A stretch of 64,000 bases of DNA, taken from assembly GCF_014287275.1 (NCBI RefSeq), contig NZ_JACONZ010000002.1:372001-436000 (forward strand). The letters run 5' to 3'. Positions 34,299-42,776 of the stretch are shown one piece after another. Within the stretch, counting starts at the first letter, position 1, and each line of letters starts with the position of its first letter. The position numbers and the translations under genes are program-made. Origin of the DNA: Anaerofilum hominis (GTDB lineage: Bacteria > Bacillota > Clostridia > Oscillospirales > Ruminococcaceae). Below the pieces are notes generated by a model. The model worked only from the letters and a program-made list of their open reading frames with translations. It was not told where the DNA came from and did no database searches.

Positions 34299-35492
34299 TC
34301 AGGGACGGATGAATTTTTCGGTGAACTCCTCCGACGCGGGTCGGGGGCGGCGCAGGCAGAGCGCCCAAAGCGCCCCGGCCCGGGCCTCCAGCGCGGCGAC
34401 CTGGCCCGCCGCGCCGGGCAGCCGGGCCAGCTGCGCCAGCGAGTGGGAGACGGGCACCGCCGCACCGGCTGCCTGGCCGGGGATGCCCTGCAGGCCCGCC
34501 TTTGTGCCCCCCAGCAGGCGCAGATAGGGGGGCAGGCGGGGCAGATCGTCGGTCAGCCCCAGATAGGCGGCCAGCGCCAGACGGCGCAGCCGGGCGTGGG
34601 TGTAACGCTTGCTTTTCAGCAGGGCGTAAAGCCCGGCGGCGCTGGTGGCTTCCGCCGCCGCCCGGGCCAGCAGGTTGGCCAGCCCCTCCCCGCCCGCGCC
34701 GGGCAGCCGGGCAAAGGCGGCGGCGTCCCCCAGCCGCAGCGCGGTGAGCAGCGAGAGGGAGAAAGCCTGCTCGTCCAACACGGCCCCCTCCGCCGCGTCC
34801 TCTTCATAAAGCGCGAAAGCGCCCGCGGGCACATAGGGGCGCAGGGCGGCCAGATCGCCCGCCAAAATGCGCCCGCGCAGCGCCCCGGCGCTGGCGCAGA
34901 CGCCCCCGGAAGGCAGAGGGGCGTCGTGCGCCGCGCCCTCGCGGGGCAGGGCGATGGCCTGCAGAGGCAGGCCCAGACGGCGGATGGCGCGCAGATAAGC
35001 CACGCCCAGATTGTTGTTCGGCCCCGCCAGCAGGGCCGCCGCGCCGGGCAGCCGCTCCTCCGCCAGCTGGGCGCGCAGCGCGGCCAAGCTGCCCCCGCCC
35101 GCGGCGTGACGCGCCTGCAGCCCGGCGTCGAACCCCGGGTCGTCCAGGATCTGGGCCAGCGCCGCCAAGGGCTCTGCGCCGCCGCACTCCGCCCCAAAGC
35201 AGATGGCGTCGCAGCCCAGGGCAGCCAGCAGAAAGACGCCGCCCTCGGCGAACCGGTCGGCCTCCGCGGTGGCCCAGGGCGCCGGCAGTTCGGCGACCAG
35301 GTCGGCACCGCCCTCCAGCGCGGCCCGCGCCCGGGTGAATTTGGAGAATACGGCTGGGGAGCCGCGCTGCGCGAAGCTGCCGCTCATCACCACCGCGACG
35401 CTCTGCGCGCCGCGGCTGCGCAGGGCCGCGATCTGGCCCGCATGGCCGTTGTGAAACGGATTGTACTCGGCGATGATGCCCACTCTTTTCAT
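34299..35492 (-). CDS. tmcAL: tRNA(Met) cytidine acetate ligase TmcAL
   Basis: A 397-residue enzyme that uses ATP and acetate to make N4-acetylcytidine at the wobble base of elongator tRNA-Met. The N-terminus (VGIIAEYNPFHNGHAGQIA) is the nucleotidyltransferase HxGH-type site characteristic of TmcAL (formerly YlbM). VAVVMSGSFAQRGSPAVFSKFTRA and GADLVAELP are further family blocks. Length matches the family (~390-430). The ATG at 35492 follows GAAAGGGGG. It lies 41 bases downstream of tag on the same strand, so the two are probably cotranscribed. The neighbouring acetate kinase gene (36366) shares a link to acetate, though no direct coupling is shown. Confidence 0.94.
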   Translation of the reverse strand: MKRVGIIAEYNPFHNGHAGQIAALRSRGAQSVAVVMSGSFAQRGSPAVFSKFTRARAALEGGADLVAELPAPWATAEADRFAEGGVFLLAALGCDAICFGAECGGAEPLAALAQILDDPGFDAGLQARHAAGGGSLAALRAQLAEERLPGAAALLAGPNNNLGVAYLRAIRRLGLPLQAIALPREGAAHDAPLPSGGVCASAGALRGRILAGDLAALRPYVPAGAFALYEEDAAEGAVLDEQAFSLSLLTALRLGDAAAFARLPGAGGEGLANLLARAAAEATSAAGLYALLKSKRYTHARLRRLALAAYLGLTDDLPRLPPYLRLLGGTKAGLQGIPGQAAGAAVPVSHSLAQLARLPGAAGQVAALEARAGALWALCLRRPRPASEEFTEKFIRP

Positions 35493-35533
35493 TCCCGGCC
35501 CCCTTTCTTTTCCGGGCGGCGCGCTTTGCGCGC

Positions 35534-36136
35534 TCACCCCTCTGCGTCCCGCCGCCTGCGCACGGCAGGATAGCGCCGCAGCAGGGCACTGCGGCAAAAG
35601 CAGGTCTCGGCGTGGTCGTTGATGACGCCGCAGGCCTGCAGGTGCGAATAGACGGTGACCGGCCCGAGATAGCGGAAGCCGCGCCTTTTCAGCTCAGCGC
35701 TGATGCGTCGGGAAAGCCCGTTTTGCGCCGGCAGGCCGCCGCGCTGGTGGCCGGCGTACAGGATGGGCGTCCCGCCGGCCAGCCCCCAGAGCCAGCTGCT
35801 GAAAGAGCCCTGCTCCCGCTGGATCTCCAGCAGGCGTTGGGCATTGTTCACGATGGCTTCCACCTTGCGGCGGGAGCGGATCATCCCCTCGGCGGCGAGG
35901 ATGCGCTCTATCTCCGCTTCCCCGTAAGCGGCAACGCGGGCCGGTTCAAAGTTTTCAAAACAGCGGCGGAAGATCTCCCGCTTGCGGATCATCATGTCCC
36001 AGTTCAGGCCGCATTGAAGGACCTCGAGACACAAAAATTCAAATTGCTTCCGGTCGTCGTGAAGCGGCACGCCCCACTCCTCGTCGTGGTAACGTGTCAT
36101 CTCTTCGGTGCCAAGGCACCAGCTGCAACGCTCCAA
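35534..36136 (-). CDS. tag: DNA-3-methyladenine glycosylase I
   Basis: A 200-residue base-excision repair enzyme that removes 3-methyladenine from alkylated DNA. It opens with ERCSWCLGTEEMTRYHDEEWG, which contains the conserved Cys, His and the EEWG block. KREIFRRCFENFEPARVAAY and VYSHLQACGVINDHAETCFC follow, the latter holding the zinc-snap His and Cys residues. The start is TTG at 36136 after GGGAGGGAC. Longer in-frame starts would run into the ackA promoter region. It is the first gene of a leftward pair with tmcAL. Confidence 0.94.
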   Translation of the reverse strand: MERCSWCLGTEEMTRYHDEEWGVPLHDDRKQFEFLCLEVLQCGLNWDMMIRKREIFRRCFENFEPARVAAYGEAEIERILAAEGMIRSRRKVEAIVNNAQRLLEIQREQGSFSSWLWGLAGGTPILYAGHQRGGLPAQNGLSRRISAELKRRGFRYLGPVTVYSHLQACGVINDHAETCFCRSALLRRYPAVRRRRDAEG

Positions 36137-36276
36137 GTCTGTCCCTCCCTTTTGCCGCGGTCCCCCCGCGGGCGCAAAAGCCGTGCGGCCCTGTGCCTGC
36201 CCGGGCGCGAAACCGCCGTTCTGTGACGAAAAACGCTGTTTTTGCGGCTGGAAAGGCAAAAAAACGGCGTGTTTTC

Positions 36277-36305
36277 TTGAAAAGACCCTGTGTTTATTAT
36301 ATAAT
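36277..36305 (+). promoter_or_regulatory. promoter of ackA
   Basis: TTGAAA (36277-36282) and TATAAT (36300-36305) are spaced by 17 bases, close to consensus, in keeping with a highly expressed gene. The leader is about 55 bases. Confidence 0.85.
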
Positions 36306-36365
36306 AAATTGGTTAAAGAGAGAAGACATCCTGAATGTGAAACTATAAATGGAGGTTTGGCGTTT

Positions 36366-37607
36366 ATGAAGATTCTGGTTATCAACTGCGGCTCCAGCTC
36401 CCTGAAGTATCAGCTGATCGATATGGACGGGGAAAAGGTCCTCTGCAAGGGCAACTGTGAGAGGATCGGCATTCCCGGCGGCATGATCACCCACAAGACT
36501 GCGGACGGCTATGAGATCAAGGTGGACTGCTCGTTCCAGAACCATACCGAGGCCTTTACCAAGCTGATCTCCATGATGACCGCCGGGGACGGCGCGGTCA
36601 TCGAGAACATCGCGGAGATCGACGCCATCGGCCACCGCGTCGCCCAGGGGGCGGACAAGTTCCCCCACTCCTGCCTGCTGACCGAGCAGGTCATCCAGCA
36701 GATCTCCGACCTGTCCGAGCTGGCGCCGCTGCACAACCCCGCTCACATTCAGGGCATCCGCGCCGCGCAGAAAGTGTTCGGCGCCGATCTGCCGCAGGCC
36801 TGTGTCTTCGACACCTCGTTCCACCACTCGATGCCTCCCAAGGCGTACATGTTCGCCATCCCCTACGAGTACTACAAAAAATACAATATCCGGCGCTATG
36901 GCTTCCACGGCACCTCTCACCGCTATGTGAGCAAGACCTGCGCCAAGCTGATGGGCAAACCCATCGACCAGCTGCGCATCATCACCTGCCATCTGGGCAA
37001 CGGTTCCTCCATCACCGCGGTGGACCACGGCCGCAGCATCGACACCACGATGGGCATGTCGCCGACGGGCGGCCTGATGATGGGGACCCGCAGCGGCGAT
37101 CTGGACCCCTCGGTGGTCACCTATATCGCCGAGAAGACCGGCGAGCACGGCAACGAGTTCCTGCGCGTATTCAACGAGCGCAGCGGCCTGCTGGGCGTGT
37201 CGGGCATCTCCAGCGACAACCGCGACATCGAGCGGGCGGCCTCGCTGGGCAACGAGCAGGCGCAGCTGGCCCACGACATGCTCTGCTACCAGATCAAAAA
37301 GTATATCGGCGGCTATATCGCAGCCATGGGCGGCCTGGACGCGCTGGTCTTTACCGGCGGCATCGGCGAGAACAGCGACGAGGTGCGGGGCGACGTCTGC
37401 GCCAATATGGAGTACCTGGGCATCAAGATCGATGAGGAAAAAAACAAAACCAAGGGCGACATCGTCGACCTGACTGCCGAGGGCGCTGCGGTCAAGACCT
37501 TTATCATCTGCACCAATGAGGAGCTGATGATCGCCCGCGACACCAAGGCGCTGGTGGAGGTCGACGCCATGATGCACACCAAAAAGGTGGCCGAGCCGGA
37601 GGCGTAA
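36366..37607 (+). CDS. ackA: acetate kinase
   Basis: A 413-residue enzyme that makes ATP from acetyl phosphate and ADP, releasing acetate, the final energy-yielding step of mixed-acid fermentation. Signature 1 is ILVINCGSSSLKYQLI at the N-terminus; signature 2 is RRYGFHGTSHRYVSK (near residue 180). GNGSSITAVDHGRSIDT and the adenosine-binding FTGGIGENSDEVR are intact. Length matches the family (~400). The ATG at 36366 follows GGAGG at 36351. No phosphotransacetylase gene is adjacent; many Clostridia keep pta next to ackA, so it must lie elsewhere. Strong promoter and terminator suggest a monocistronic unit. Confidence 0.97.
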   Translation: MKILVINCGSSSLKYQLIDMDGEKVLCKGNCERIGIPGGMITHKTADGYEIKVDCSFQNHTEAFTKLISMMTAGDGAVIENIAEIDAIGHRVAQGADKFPHSCLLTEQVIQQISDLSELAPLHNPAHIQGIRAAQKVFGADLPQACVFDTSFHHSMPPKAYMFAIPYEYYKKYNIRRYGFHGTSHRYVSKTCAKLMGKPIDQLRIITCHLGNGSSITAVDHGRSIDTTMGMSPTGGLMMGTRSGDLDPSVVTYIAEKTGEHGNEFLRVFNERSGLLGVSGISSDNRDIERAASLGNEQAQLAHDMLCYQIKKYIGGYIAAMGGLDALVFTGGIGENSDEVRGDVCANMEYLGIKIDEEKNKTKGDIVDLTAEGAAVKTFIICTNEELMIARDTKALVEVDAMMHTKKVAEPEA

Positions 37608-38204
37608 CGCGCCCCGGGTGCCTTTTAAGGCAGCGCAGGGCGCGAACCGCCCTGTGATCAAATGGATTTGAGATGACACGAAAAAGGGAAGCGGGGGCGT
37701 TGATCCCCAGCTTCCCTTTTTTGAAAACAGGATCCCCGGCCCGGCCGGAGACAGTGAGCGGCGAAAAGCTGCGGCGACAGGGCGCGGACGAAGCGCGCTT
37801 GTCCCCGGCGGGCGGCAAAGGGGGACAAAGGCGGATGGGCGAGAGCGGCGGGCGGACGAATGGCACGCCACAGGCGCGCGGGACGGACAGACCGGGAGAG
37901 ATCGTGAGGTGCCTGCAGGAGCGGCCGGGACAGAAACAGAGGCGGGACGAAGCGCTGCGCTTTTCCCGGCAGACGGACTCAGCGGGGCACGGGGCACGGG
38001 GAAAGGCCTTTTCAAGGGTCGAGGCGCTGCCGCGGCGCGGCCGCGGGAGATGCGGCCATACACGGCTTGACCGCCCGGTGCGCCGCCCCAGCCTGCTCGG
38101 CGGGAGGCGCAGAGGACGATGCCCGCGTCCACCGCGCTGCGGGGCACAAGAGCCCCAGCCTGTTCGGCTCAAGACGCAGAGGGGGCGGCAGGAGAAGCGC
38201 GGCT
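37608..38204. other. intergenic region between convergent genes
   Basis: A 597-base gap with the ackA terminator at 37681-37722. The rest is GC-rich. CCCCAGCCTG occurs at 38086-38095 and again at 38153-38162, followed in both cases by a similar CGGC-and-CGCAGAGG pattern, a weak ~30-base direct repeat. No gene is supported. Confidence 0.55.
37681..37722. terminator. bidirectional terminator after ackA
   Basis: AAAAAGGGAAGC-GGGG (from 37681) pairs with CCCC-A-GCTTCCCTTTTTT (to 37722) with one bulged A and the loop GCGTTGAT. T-runs occur on both strands. Confidence 0.88.
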
Positions 38205-39104
38205 TCAGTAACTCACCTTGCCTCCCGTGAGGGCGACGATGCGCTTGCCCCTGTTTTCCGGGGCGCGGGCCAGCTCCAGCGCTGCGGCCAGCACCGCGCC
38301 GGAAGCGGGACAGAGGGGGAGGCCGTCGCAGAGGAGCGCTTCCCCCGCCAGTTTTTTGCCGTCGCCGGTGGAAACTGGTACTATTTTGTCGACAATATAC
38401 GGATTGTAGTTTTCCGGGACGAAACCGCAGCCCAGCCCCGCCAGCCCGTGCTGGCCCGCAAAGCCGCCGGACAGGACCTGGCTCTCGTAGGGCTCCACCG
38501 CGACGATCTGCACCCCGTTGGTCCAGGCCTTGACATGTTCGCCCACGCCGGAGATGGTGCCGCCGCTGCCCACGCCGGCGACGATAAAGTCCAGCCTGGC
38601 GTCGGTGGCCTGCAGGATGGCCGGGCCGGTGACCCGGCGGTGATATTCCGGGTTGAGGTCGTTGGCGTAATGGTCCATAAAATAGCCGCCGCGCTCTGCG
38701 GCGATTTCAGCGGCGCGCTTTTCACAGCCCGCGCGGCCGTAAACATAGTTGCAGAGCGCCAGTTTGGCCCCAAGGGCGGCCAGCTGTTTTTGCCGGGCCA
38801 GCGGCGCCGTGGCCGGCAGGCACAGGGTCACCGGGTGGCCGGTGCGATAGCCCGCCAGGGCGAGGGCGGCGGCAAAGCTGCCGCTGGCCGCTTCGGTGAT
38901 CAGCGCGCCGGGGGCCAGCGCGCCGGACTGCTCGGCCATGCGGATCATCCCCTCCGCAAGGCTGTCCTTAAAGCTGTCGGTGGGGCCGAAAAAGTTGACA
39001 AAGCAGAGCAGTTCCGCCTCCAGCCGGTAGCGGGCGGCAAGGCCGCCGGCGCGCACCAATACGCCCGCCCCCCGCGCCTGGGTATAATCGTGATAAACGC
39101 CCAT
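38205..39104 (-). CDS. PLP-dependent fold-type II enzyme (cysteine synthase-like)
   Basis: A 299-residue enzyme of the tryptophan-synthase-beta fold. The Schiff-base lysine lies in PTDSFKDSLAEGMI, the asparagine/serine cofactor loop in TEAASGSFAAALALAG, and the phosphate-binding loop in AGVGSGGTISGVGEH. The C-terminal LCPASGAVLAAALELA holds the pyridine-nitrogen serine. It groups with O-acetylserine sulfhydrylases by GSGGTISG and GYFMDHYANDLNPEYH, yet SFKDS in place of the usual S-x-KDR and a slightly short length leave room for cystathionine synthase- or dehydratase-like chemistry. The ATG at 39104 follows GGAGGTG. It stands alone on the minus strand. Confidence 0.85.
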   Translation of the reverse strand: MGVYHDYTQARGAGVLVRAGGLAARYRLEAELLCFVNFFGPTDSFKDSLAEGMIRMAEQSGALAPGALITEAASGSFAAALALAGYRTGHPVTLCLPATAPLARQKQLAALGAKLALCNYVYGRAGCEKRAAEIAAERGGYFMDHYANDLNPEYHRRVTGPAILQATDARLDFIVAGVGSGGTISGVGEHVKAWTNGVQIVAVEPYESQVLSGGFAGQHGLAGLGCGFVPENYNPYIVDKIVPVSTGDGKKLAGEALLCDGLPLCPASGAVLAAALELARAPENRGKRIVALTGGKVSY

Positions 39105-39211
39105 ACTGCACCTCCGGTATCGGCTTGAGGATGAAAACGGCGAGGATCTTTTCTCCATCCTACCCGGATTCAGGGGGAATGTCAATCTTGCCGCCCGGGG
39201 CCGAAGCACTG

Positions 39212-39255
39212 TGTGGAAAACCGCCGCCCGGGCCGGCGGCGGGCGGTTTTCCACA
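39212..39255. other. long GC-rich hairpin
   Basis: TGTGGAAAACCGCC (39212-39225) and GGCGGTTTTCCACA (39242-39255) are perfect complements; the 16 bases between can pair further. No T-run follows on either strand, so a terminator role is doubtful. Confidence 0.5.
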
Positions 39256-39576
39256 GGCCGGGGGAGGCGGGCGGCGAAAGCGTAGCTAAAGCTGGGATGC
39301 GGTGAGGGCGGCTTTTCGCAGCTGGGAAATGCAGGGCCTCTTCTTATTGGCTGGGAAAGGGCGGGCCCCCTCTTTTTCACCCGCGGCGCGGGGACCGGAA
39401 CGTCCCCGGCGGCGGACCTCCCGCGCGGGGCAGGCATCCCGATGGCGATTCGCTGCGCAGTGCGCAGCCATTTTGGCGGCATGCCTCCCGCGCGGCGGAG
39501 GCATGCCCCGCATCTTTCACAAAAAAGCTGCGCGCAGCCGCCCGGAAATGCGTCAAGTTTTTCACCTTTACGGCTC

Positions 39577-39605
39577 TTGACGGGCGCCTGCAGATCTGGT
39601 ATAAT
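39577..39605 (+). promoter_or_regulatory. promoter of the ylxM-ffh operon
   Basis: TTGACG (39577-39582), 17-base spacer, TATAAT (39600-39605): a near-consensus sigma-A promoter. Confidence 0.88.
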
Positions 39606-39668
39606 GACAACTATGTAAAGCTGAATGCTTTACAACCATCCAACCTGCGGCGGAAAGGCGGCGAGAAG

Positions 39669-40034
39669 ATGGCCAAAAACCTGGAGATCTCGTATCTGCT
39701 GGATTTTTACGGGCGCGTTCTGACGGAAAAACAGCGCGATGTGATGGAGCAGTACTATAACGACGATCTCTCGCTGGCGGAGATCGCCGCCAATTTCGGC
39801 ATCTCGCGCCAGGGCGTGCGGGACGCCATCAAGCGCGGCGAGGCCATCCTGCTCGATCTGGAGGACAAGGTGGGGTTTGCCGGCCGCTACCGCGAGGTGC
39901 AGCGGGACGTCGCCCGCATCGAGGAGCTGGCGCGGGACATCCGCTTTGAAAACGAGGAGGGGTACGCGCCGTCGGAAAAGGTCTCCCGCGACGCGGGGGA
40001 GATCCTCGCCCTGACAGAAAGAATCAGCGATTAA
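39669..40034 (+). CDS. ylxM: YlxM family helix-turn-helix protein (SRP-associated)
   Basis: A 121-residue protein of the UPF0122/YlxM family. It looks like sigma-factor region 4: LLDFYGRVLTEKQRDVMEQYYNDDLSLAEIAANFGISRQGVRDAIKR (split motif, residues ~10-55) forms a helix-turn-helix, followed by a coiled-coil tail. YlxM is encoded next to ffh in most Firmicutes and has been linked to signal recognition particle function. The start ATG lies 9 bases after a purine-rich site (GGCGGCGAGAAG). It is 13 bases from ffh. Confidence 0.93.
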   Translation: MAKNLEISYLLDFYGRVLTEKQRDVMEQYYNDDLSLAEIAANFGISRQGVRDAIKRGEAILLDLEDKVGFAGRYREVQRDVARIEELARDIRFENEEGYAPSEKVSRDAGEILALTERISD

Positions 40035-40047
40035 GTGAGGCGGACCT

Positions 40048-41379
40048 ATGGCGTTTGAAAGTTTAAGTGAAAAGCTGTCCGCCGCATTCAAGCGGCTGCG
40101 CAGCAAGGGCAAGCTGACCGAACCGGACATCAAGGCCGCCATGCGCGAGGTGCGCATGGCCCTGCTGGAGGCGGACGTAAACTATAAGGTCGCAAAGGAG
40201 TTCATCGCCCGGGTCACCGAGCGCAGCGTGGGCGCCGAGGTGATGGAGAGCCTCACCCCCGCCCAGCAGGTCATCAAGATCGTCAGCGAGGAGCTCACCG
40301 CCCTTATGGGCAGCGAGAGCCGGGGCATCCACATCAATTCAAAGCCGCCCACGGTGGTGATGATGTGCGGCCTGCAGGGCAGCGGCAAGACCACCCATTC
40401 GGCCAAGATCGCCAGGTATTTTATCAAGCAGGGCCACCGGCCGCTGCTGGTCGCCTGCGACATCTACCGCCCGGCGGCCATCGACCAGTTGAAGGTCGTG
40501 GGGGAAAAGGCGGGGGCGCCTGTTTTTGAGCTGGGCACCGAGCAGCCGGAAGTCATCGCCCGCAGGGCCTATGCCCACGCCAGGGACCACGGCAACGACC
40601 TGGTCATCCTGGACACAGCCGGCCGCCTGCATGTGGACGAAGAGCTGATGGCTGAGCTGGGCCGCATCAAAGAGGCCGTGCCGGTGGACGAGACGCTGCT
40701 GGTCATCGACGCGATGGTGGGCCAGGACGCGGTCAACGTGGCGGCCAGCTTTAACGAAAAAGTGGGCGTGGACGGCGTGGTGCTCACCAAGCTGGACGGC
40801 GACACCCGCGGCGGCGCTGCGCTCAGCGTGCGCGCGGTCACCGGCAAGCCCATCAAATTCGCGGGCGTGGGCGAAAAGCTGGACGATCTGGAGGTCTTTC
40901 ACCCCGACCGTATGGCCAGCCGCATCCTGGGCATGGGCGACGTGATGACCCTGATTGAAAAGGCCCAGGAGACGCAGGACGAAAAGAAAGCGCAGGAGGC
41001 GGCCAAACGGCTGCTGGAAAATAAATTCGACATGAACGACCTGCTGGACCAGATCGCCCAGATGAAAAAGATGGGCGGCGCGGCGGCGATGATGTCGATG
41101 CTGCCCGGCGGGGCAAAGGTCAGCGAGAGCGACCTTGAGGGCAGCGACAAAATGTTCAAGCGGATGGAGGCCATCATCCAGAGCATGACCCCCGCCGAGC
41201 GGGCAAAGCCCGCCCTGATCGACCCCAAACGCAAACGCCGCATCGCGGCGGGCAGCGGCACCCGGGTCGAAGATGTCAACCGCATCCTGCGCCAGTACGA
41301 GCAGATGAACAAGCTGATGAAGCAGATGAAAAAGCGTCCCAAGGGCGGGCGCAGGCGCCTGGGCGGCATGTTCGGCTGA
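40048..41379 (+). CDS. ffh: signal recognition particle protein Ffh
   Basis: A 443-residue GTPase that, with SRP RNA, delivers ribosomes making membrane proteins to FtsY. The N domain (residues 1-95) is followed by the G domain with G1 GLQGSGKTTHSAKIA, the insertion-box DIYRPAAIDQL, G3 DTAGR and G4 TKLDGDTRGGAALS. The Met-rich M domain (MKKMGGAAAMMSMLPG; MKQMKKRPKGGRRRLGGMFG) binds RNA and signal peptides. In the usual GSGKTT loop the next residue is His rather than the more common Thr or Ala, a minor change. The gene lies in the standard ylxM-ffh-rpsP order. Confidence 0.97.
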   Translation: MAFESLSEKLSAAFKRLRSKGKLTEPDIKAAMREVRMALLEADVNYKVAKEFIARVTERSVGAEVMESLTPAQQVIKIVSEELTALMGSESRGIHINSKPPTVVMMCGLQGSGKTTHSAKIARYFIKQGHRPLLVACDIYRPAAIDQLKVVGEKAGAPVFELGTEQPEVIARRAYAHARDHGNDLVILDTAGRLHVDEELMAELGRIKEAVPVDETLLVIDAMVGQDAVNVAASFNEKVGVDGVVLTKLDGDTRGGAALSVRAVTGKPIKFAGVGEKLDDLEVFHPDRMASRILGMGDVMTLIEKAQETQDEKKAQEAAKRLLENKFDMNDLLDQIAQMKKMGGAAAMMSMLPGGAKVSESDLEGSDKMFKRMEAIIQSMTPAERAKPALIDPKRKRRIAAGSGTRVEDVNRILRQYEQMNKLMKQMKKRPKGGRRRLGGMFG

Positions 41380-41634
41380 ACGCCGGCGGCGGCCCGCCGC
41401 ATCGATAAGGTTTTTACCGGGACACCGGTCAAAAATACAGTTCAGGGCTTGTCTGAAAAAAAGGAATTGCCGCGTTTTGCGCAGCGGGCGACAGACCGCA
41501 GGACAAAAAGCGCAGGGGCCCCGTGGGTCCCGGCCGCTTTTGCGCCTCGGCCGCGCCGGCTGCAGAAAAAGAGGGCGGTCCCGGTTTTCAAGCAGGTCCC
41601 GATCATTCAATTTATAATATGGAGGAACTCTATC

Positions 41635-41877
41635 ATGGCTGTTAAGATCAGACTGCGCCGCATGGGCGCCAAGAAAAATCCGTTTTACCGCGTTGTCGTC
41701 GCCGACTCCCGTTTCCCGCGTGACGGCCGCTTCATCGAAGAGATCGGCACCTATGATCCCGGCAAGGACCCCGCCGAGGTGAAGATCGACGCGGAAAAGG
41801 CCAAAAAGTGGATCGCCAACGGCGCCCAGCCCACCGACACCGTCCGCGCGCTGCTCAAGAAGAACGAGATCCTGTAA
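41635..41877 (+). CDS. rpsP: 30S ribosomal protein S16
   Basis: An 80-residue protein that stabilises the body of the 30S subunit. The start [20 protein letters not shown] and the block [22 protein letters not shown] are signatures of S16. The ATG at 41635 follows GGAGGAA at 41621; upstream in-frame codons lack a ribosome binding site. A 255-base GC-rich gap separates it from ffh, without a convincing promoter. Confidence 0.97.
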   Translation: MAVKIRLRRMGAKKNPFYRVVVADSRFPRDGRFIEEIGTYDPGKDPAEVKIDAEKAKKWIANGAQPTDTVRALLKKNEIL

Positions 41878-41913
41878 GCGCAGGCACGGCACAACGCAAA
41901 GAGGTAACCGCCT

Positions 41914-42150
41914 ATGTTGAAAGAGCTTTTGATCACCCTTGCCCAGGGCCTTGTGGAAGACAAGGACGCGGTAAAGGTCACGGCCGACGAGCCGGACGCC
42001 GAGGGGACCACCGTCTACCACCTGAGCGTGGCGGAGGGGGATATGGGCCGCGTGATCGGCAAGCAGGGGCGCATCGCCAAAGCGATCCGCGTGGTGATGC
42101 GCGCCGCCGCCGTGCGCGTGGGTGAAAAGGTCATGGTCGAGATCGACTGA
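41914..42150 (+). CDS. khpA: KH domain RNA-binding protein KhpA
   Basis: A 78-residue protein with one KH domain: the GxxG loop is in GRVIGKQGRIAKAIRVVMRAAA. KhpA (YlqC) forms a heterodimer with KhpB (Jag) in Firmicutes and binds many RNAs, with effects on cell division and elongation. The short form and the position between rpsP and rimM are typical. The ATG follows AAAGAGGTAA, 36 bases after rpsP. Confidence 0.95.
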   Translation: MLKELLITLAQGLVEDKDAVKVTADEPDAEGTTVYHLSVAEGDMGRVIGKQGRIAKAIRVVMRAAAVRVGEKVMVEID

Positions 42151-42257
42151 CCGCAGTTTTACACAAGAGAAAGCATGCCGGGCGCGTCCGCAGGGACCTG
42201 TCCGGCATGTTTTGCCCCGCGGCGGCGCAGGCCCCGGCGGGGCGGAAGGGGGCCGAA

Positions 42258-42776
42258 ATGCAGAAGAGATATCTCGAGGCGGGCAAATTTGTCACCACCC
42301 ACGGCGTGATGGGAGAGCTGAAAGCCTATCCCTATTGTGACAGCGCCGAATTTTTATGCGGCTTTGACCGGCTTTACCCCGCGCCCGGCGGCGGGCATCC
42401 CTGGCGGGTGGAGGCGGCCCGCGCCCACAAGGGCATGGCGCTGCTCAAGCTGGAGGGGGTGGACAGCCTGGACGCGGCGCGCCCGCTGGTGGACAGGCTC
42501 TTTTATATCGACCGGGAGGACGTGGACCTGCCCGAGGGCACCTGGTTCATCCAGGACATCATCGGCCTGCGGGTACTGGACGCGGCCACCGGGGCGGAGT
42601 ACGGCACAGTGGCCGACGTGACCAACGCCGGGGCGGGCGACATCTATGAGATCCGCACCCCGGACGGCCGCAGCGTGCTGTTTCCGGCCGTGCCGGAGTT
42701 TTTGGCACAGGTCAGCCCGGAGCAGGGCTTTGTGAAAATACGGCCGATCGGGGGGATGTTCGACGATGCGGATTGA
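42258..42776 (+). CDS. rimM: 16S rRNA processing protein RimM
   Basis: A 172-residue assembly factor that binds S19 and helps mature the 30S head. The N-terminal barrel begins YLEAGKFVTTHGVMGELKAYPY, containing the RimM G-x-HG-x-x-GE-style block. The C-terminal PRC-barrel contains GTWFIQDIIGLRVLD and LFPAVPEFLAQV. The ATG at 42258 follows GGAAGGGGG; an ATG 51 bases upstream is in frame but lacks a site and would add a Pro/Ala leader. Its end overlaps trmD by 11 bases, so translation is coupled. Confidence 0.95.
   Translation: MQKRYLEAGKFVTTHGVMGELKAYPYCDSAEFLCGFDRLYPAPGGGHPWRVEAARAHKGMALLKLEGVDSLDAARPLVDRLFYIDREDVDLPEGTWFIQDIIGLRVLDAATGAEYGTVADVTNAGAGDIYEIRTPDGRSVLFPAVPEFLAQVSPEQGFVKIRPIGGMFDDAD

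Larger units (their letters stand above)
39105..39668. other. intergenic region upstream of ylxM-ffh
   Basis: A 564-base gap between divergent genes. It contains the hairpin at 39212-39255 and the ffh operon promoter at 39577-39605. Bases 39260-39570 are GC-rich with no gene seen. Confidence 0.6.

Noticed and set aside
41613..41618. TATAAT as a promoter for rpsP
   Set aside because: It lies only 3 bases before the ribosome binding site, so transcripts starting there would lack it, and no -35 is found at the right distance.
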